From Hyperoodon ampullatus (taxonomy: Eukaryota > Chordata > Mammalia > Artiodactyla > Ziphiidae): a stretch of 64,000 nucleotides of DNA. The stretch spans positions 96,709,777-96,773,776 of the forward strand of contig OX457062.1 of assembly GCA_949752795.1 (NCBI GenBank), read 5' to 3'. Below the pieces are notes generated by a model, which saw only the letters and a program-made list of their open reading frames with translations, did not search any database and had not been told where the DNA came from. Made by a program: the position numbers and the translations under genes. The stretch's first letter is position 1; every line of letters begins with the position of its first letter. Below, in pieces: positions 61,480 to 64,000 of the stretch.

Positions 61480-64000
61480 GTATGTTGCCAGTGAATTAAA
61501 TAGATGTGTATTCTGGGTGGAAAAGGCCAAATTAAAATGGAATTCTAAAGAACAGTCAATGAATTAATATTCAATTCACACAGTAAAAGCGTAGACCTAA
61601 ATCTAATCATATCAATAATCATATTAAATACAAATACACTAAAAGCCTCTTATTAAAAGTAAGCTTGTCAGAATAGATCAAAGAGAAAGACCCAATTATA
61701 TGTTGTCTACAAAACATATAAAAATGTAGATAGGCTGAAGGTAAAAGATGGCAAAATATATACTGTGTAAAGAGTAAGCATATATAACTGTAATATCTAT
61801 ATTAATATTACATAAAATAAACATTAAGAGTATGACCAAGATAGAGACATTTCATAATGATAAAATGTCAATGGTGAAGATAATTCATCAAGAATACATA
61901 ACAATCATAACTGTATATGCATCTAACAACACAGCTTCAAAATATAAGAAACAAAAATTGACAGAATTAAAAAAAGAGAAAAATCTATAATCACAGAGAT
62001 TTGAACATCGCTCCCTCAGCAACTGATATAACTAAATTTTTAAAATAAAAAAAAATACAGAATACTGTTCCTCAATAAAAGTAGACATAAAAATCCTTCA
62101 AAAATATTAGCAAGTCAAATCCAGCAATATATAAACAATAACATATCTTGCCCAAGTTGGGTGTAATCACAAGAATGGAGAATTGCTTTAACATTTGAAA
62201 ATAAATCAACGTAATTCACTATATTAACAGAATAAAGGAGAAAAAGCATTTGATAATTTTAACAGATGCAGAAAAACCATTTGACAAAACTAAGCATCCA
62301 ATCATATTAAGAACTCTCAGAAAATCTGTTGTTTTTGTAGAAAATGATAAGCTGCTTCTCAAATATATATATGCAAGTGCAAACAACCTAGAATATCCAA
62401 AGCAATCTTGAACAAAAAGAAGAAGACTTTGGGACTTCCCTGGTAGTGCAGTGGTTAAGAATTCGCCGGCCAATGCAGGGGACATGGGTTCAATCCCTGG
62501 TCCGGAAAGAACCCACATGCCACGGAGCAACTAAGCCCATGCGCCACAACTACTGAGCCTGCATGCCACAACTACTGAAGCCCTTGCGCCTAGAGCCCAT
62601 GGTCCGCAACAAGAGAAGCCACTGCAATTAGAAGCCCGCATACCACAACAAAGAGTAGCCCCTGCTCGCCGCAACTAGAGATAGCCTGCACACAGCAATG
62701 AAGACCCAACGCAGCCAAAAATACATAAATTTTTTTTTTAAGTTTAAAAAAAAAGCAGAAGACTTTGCATAATCTGACTTCATGACTTACTATAAAGCTA
62801 TAATAATTACAACACTGTGAAATGGCATAAAGATAGGCAAATATATCAATGCAATAGATTGGTACTGTACCCAGAATAAACCCACTATTTACACAAATGA
62901 CTCATACTGCCATTTGGTTTTTGGCGAAGGTGTCAAGCAACCCAATGGGGAAAGGAAAGTCTTTTCAACAAATGGTGCCAGAACAACTGGATATCCACAT
63001 GGGAAAAAATTAACTTCAACCCCTACTTCTCACCATACACAAAAATTAATCTGAGATGGATCAGAGATATAAATATTAACGCTAAAATGATAAAGCTTCC
63101 ATAAGAAAACAGAGGAGAACTTCTTTGCTACTTCAGGGGAGGCAGAGGTTTCTTAGGACAGAGAATGCAATACCTATAAATGGAAACTTGGTAAATTAGA
63201 CATCATTGAAAGTAAATTTTCCGTTCACCAAAAGATGCAATTTTAAAATGAAAAGATAAGTCAGAGGCTGGAAGAAAATTTTCACGGAACGTGTAGCTGA
63301 CGAAAGACTTATATTTGGAATATGTAAAGAGCATCTACTATACAGTCATAGAAAGCCAAAACCTCAATCCCCGCAAAAAAGGTGTGTGTGGGGGGGAATA
63401 TTTGACAGGACACTTCACAAAAACAGGTAAATTAATGACCAATAAGCACATGGAAAAAGTGATCAACATCATTAGTCACTAGGGGAATGCAAATTAAAAC
63501 CACAATGAAATACTACTGCACAACCACTTGAATGGCAAGGATATGAAGCAACCAAAACTCTCAAACATTGTAGGTAGAGTATAAAAAGGTATGTCCACTT
63601 TGGAAATATGTTTGGCCTTTTCTTATAAAACTAAAATACACCTACCCTACAACCCAGCAATTCTATTCCTAGGAATTTATCCAAGAGAAATAAAAGTATA
63701 TTATCACACAAAGACTTGCACTTGAATATTCACAGCTTTATTCATAATAGTCAAAAATCTGGAAACTGTTATCTACCATCAACAGGAAGATGGATAAACT
63801 GTGGTATATTAACAAGAGGAGTACTACTCAAGAATAAAAAAGACAGCATGAAAACATACCAAAAGCATTATGCTGAATGAAAGAAGTCTTACACAAAAGA
63901 GTACATGTTGTATGATTTCATTTATGTGACATTCTAGAACATACAGAATTAGTCTTTGATGAAAAAAGTTAGAACAGTAGTTACCTTTGGGAGTGTAAGG
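61480..64000 (+). mobile_element. L1 ORF2 fragments running off the window
   Basis: AT-rich diverged L1 text ('cagatgcagaaaaaccattt' near 62262; 'gtcttttcaacaaatggtgc' near 62959; 'ggggaatgcaaattaaaac' near 63482), interrupted by the CHR-2 at 62433. No open frame survives. Confidence 0.75.
62433..62757 (+). mobile_element. CHR-2-type SINE
   Basis: Head 'gggacttccctggtagtgc', A/T-rich tail, flanked by agaagactttg on both sides. Confidence 0.92.

Overview
The window is mammalian nuclear DNA from a whale- or dolphin-like genome. The main clue is about 30 copies of the tRNA-derived SINE family called CHR (short CHRS-like and longer CHR-2-like forms), which starts with a 'CTTCCCTGGTGGCGCAGTGG' head. 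Several copies have perfect 10-17 bp target-site duplications and long A tails. L1, HAL1, MIR, hAT-Charlie and mariner remnants make up most of the rest. The species cannot be named from the sequence alone. Human comparisons below are from memory.

Layout. 1-2370: a GC-rich minus-strand promoter and probable non-coding first exon. By conserved human gene order (RNF214 - BACE1 - CEP164) it should be CEP164. 2370-8180: repeat-rich intergenic DNA. 8180-34020: complete BACE1 (beta-secretase 1) on the plus strand, nine coding exons, 498 codons plus stop, every junction GT-AG and in frame. 32780-38267: the last nine coding exons of RNF214 on the minus strand (383 residues, ending in a RING-H2 domain). 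Its upstream exons are not visible, so 38268-64000 reads as one large RNF214 intron packed with transposon fossils: L1 3' ends, a full-length mariner with TA duplication and terminal repeats, a fossil hAT-Charlie broken by later insertions, an L1 carrying five secondary insertions, HAL1, and more L1.

The two main genes are convergent. The BACE1 poly(A) signal at 34001 lies only about 115 bases short of the RNF214 stop codon, and the probable RNF214 poly(A) signal lies at 32797-32802 on the minus strand, so the two 3' UTRs probably overlap by about 1.2 kb. BACE1 is head-to-head with the presumed CEP164 promoter about 6 kb away, and both promoters carry a ZNF143/SBS-like motif.

BACE1 is nearly identical to the human protein as I recall it, but has a three-residue deletion just after the furin cleavage site, a Met in place of a conserved Thr in the catalytic domain, and a His in place of Gln in the cytosolic tail. 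The sequence elements behind known BACE1 splice isoforms (internal exon 3 donor with a G-rich tract, internal exon 4 acceptor) are intact. I found no new gene system. The best leads are these BACE1 changes, the overlapping 3' ends, and the nested transposons.
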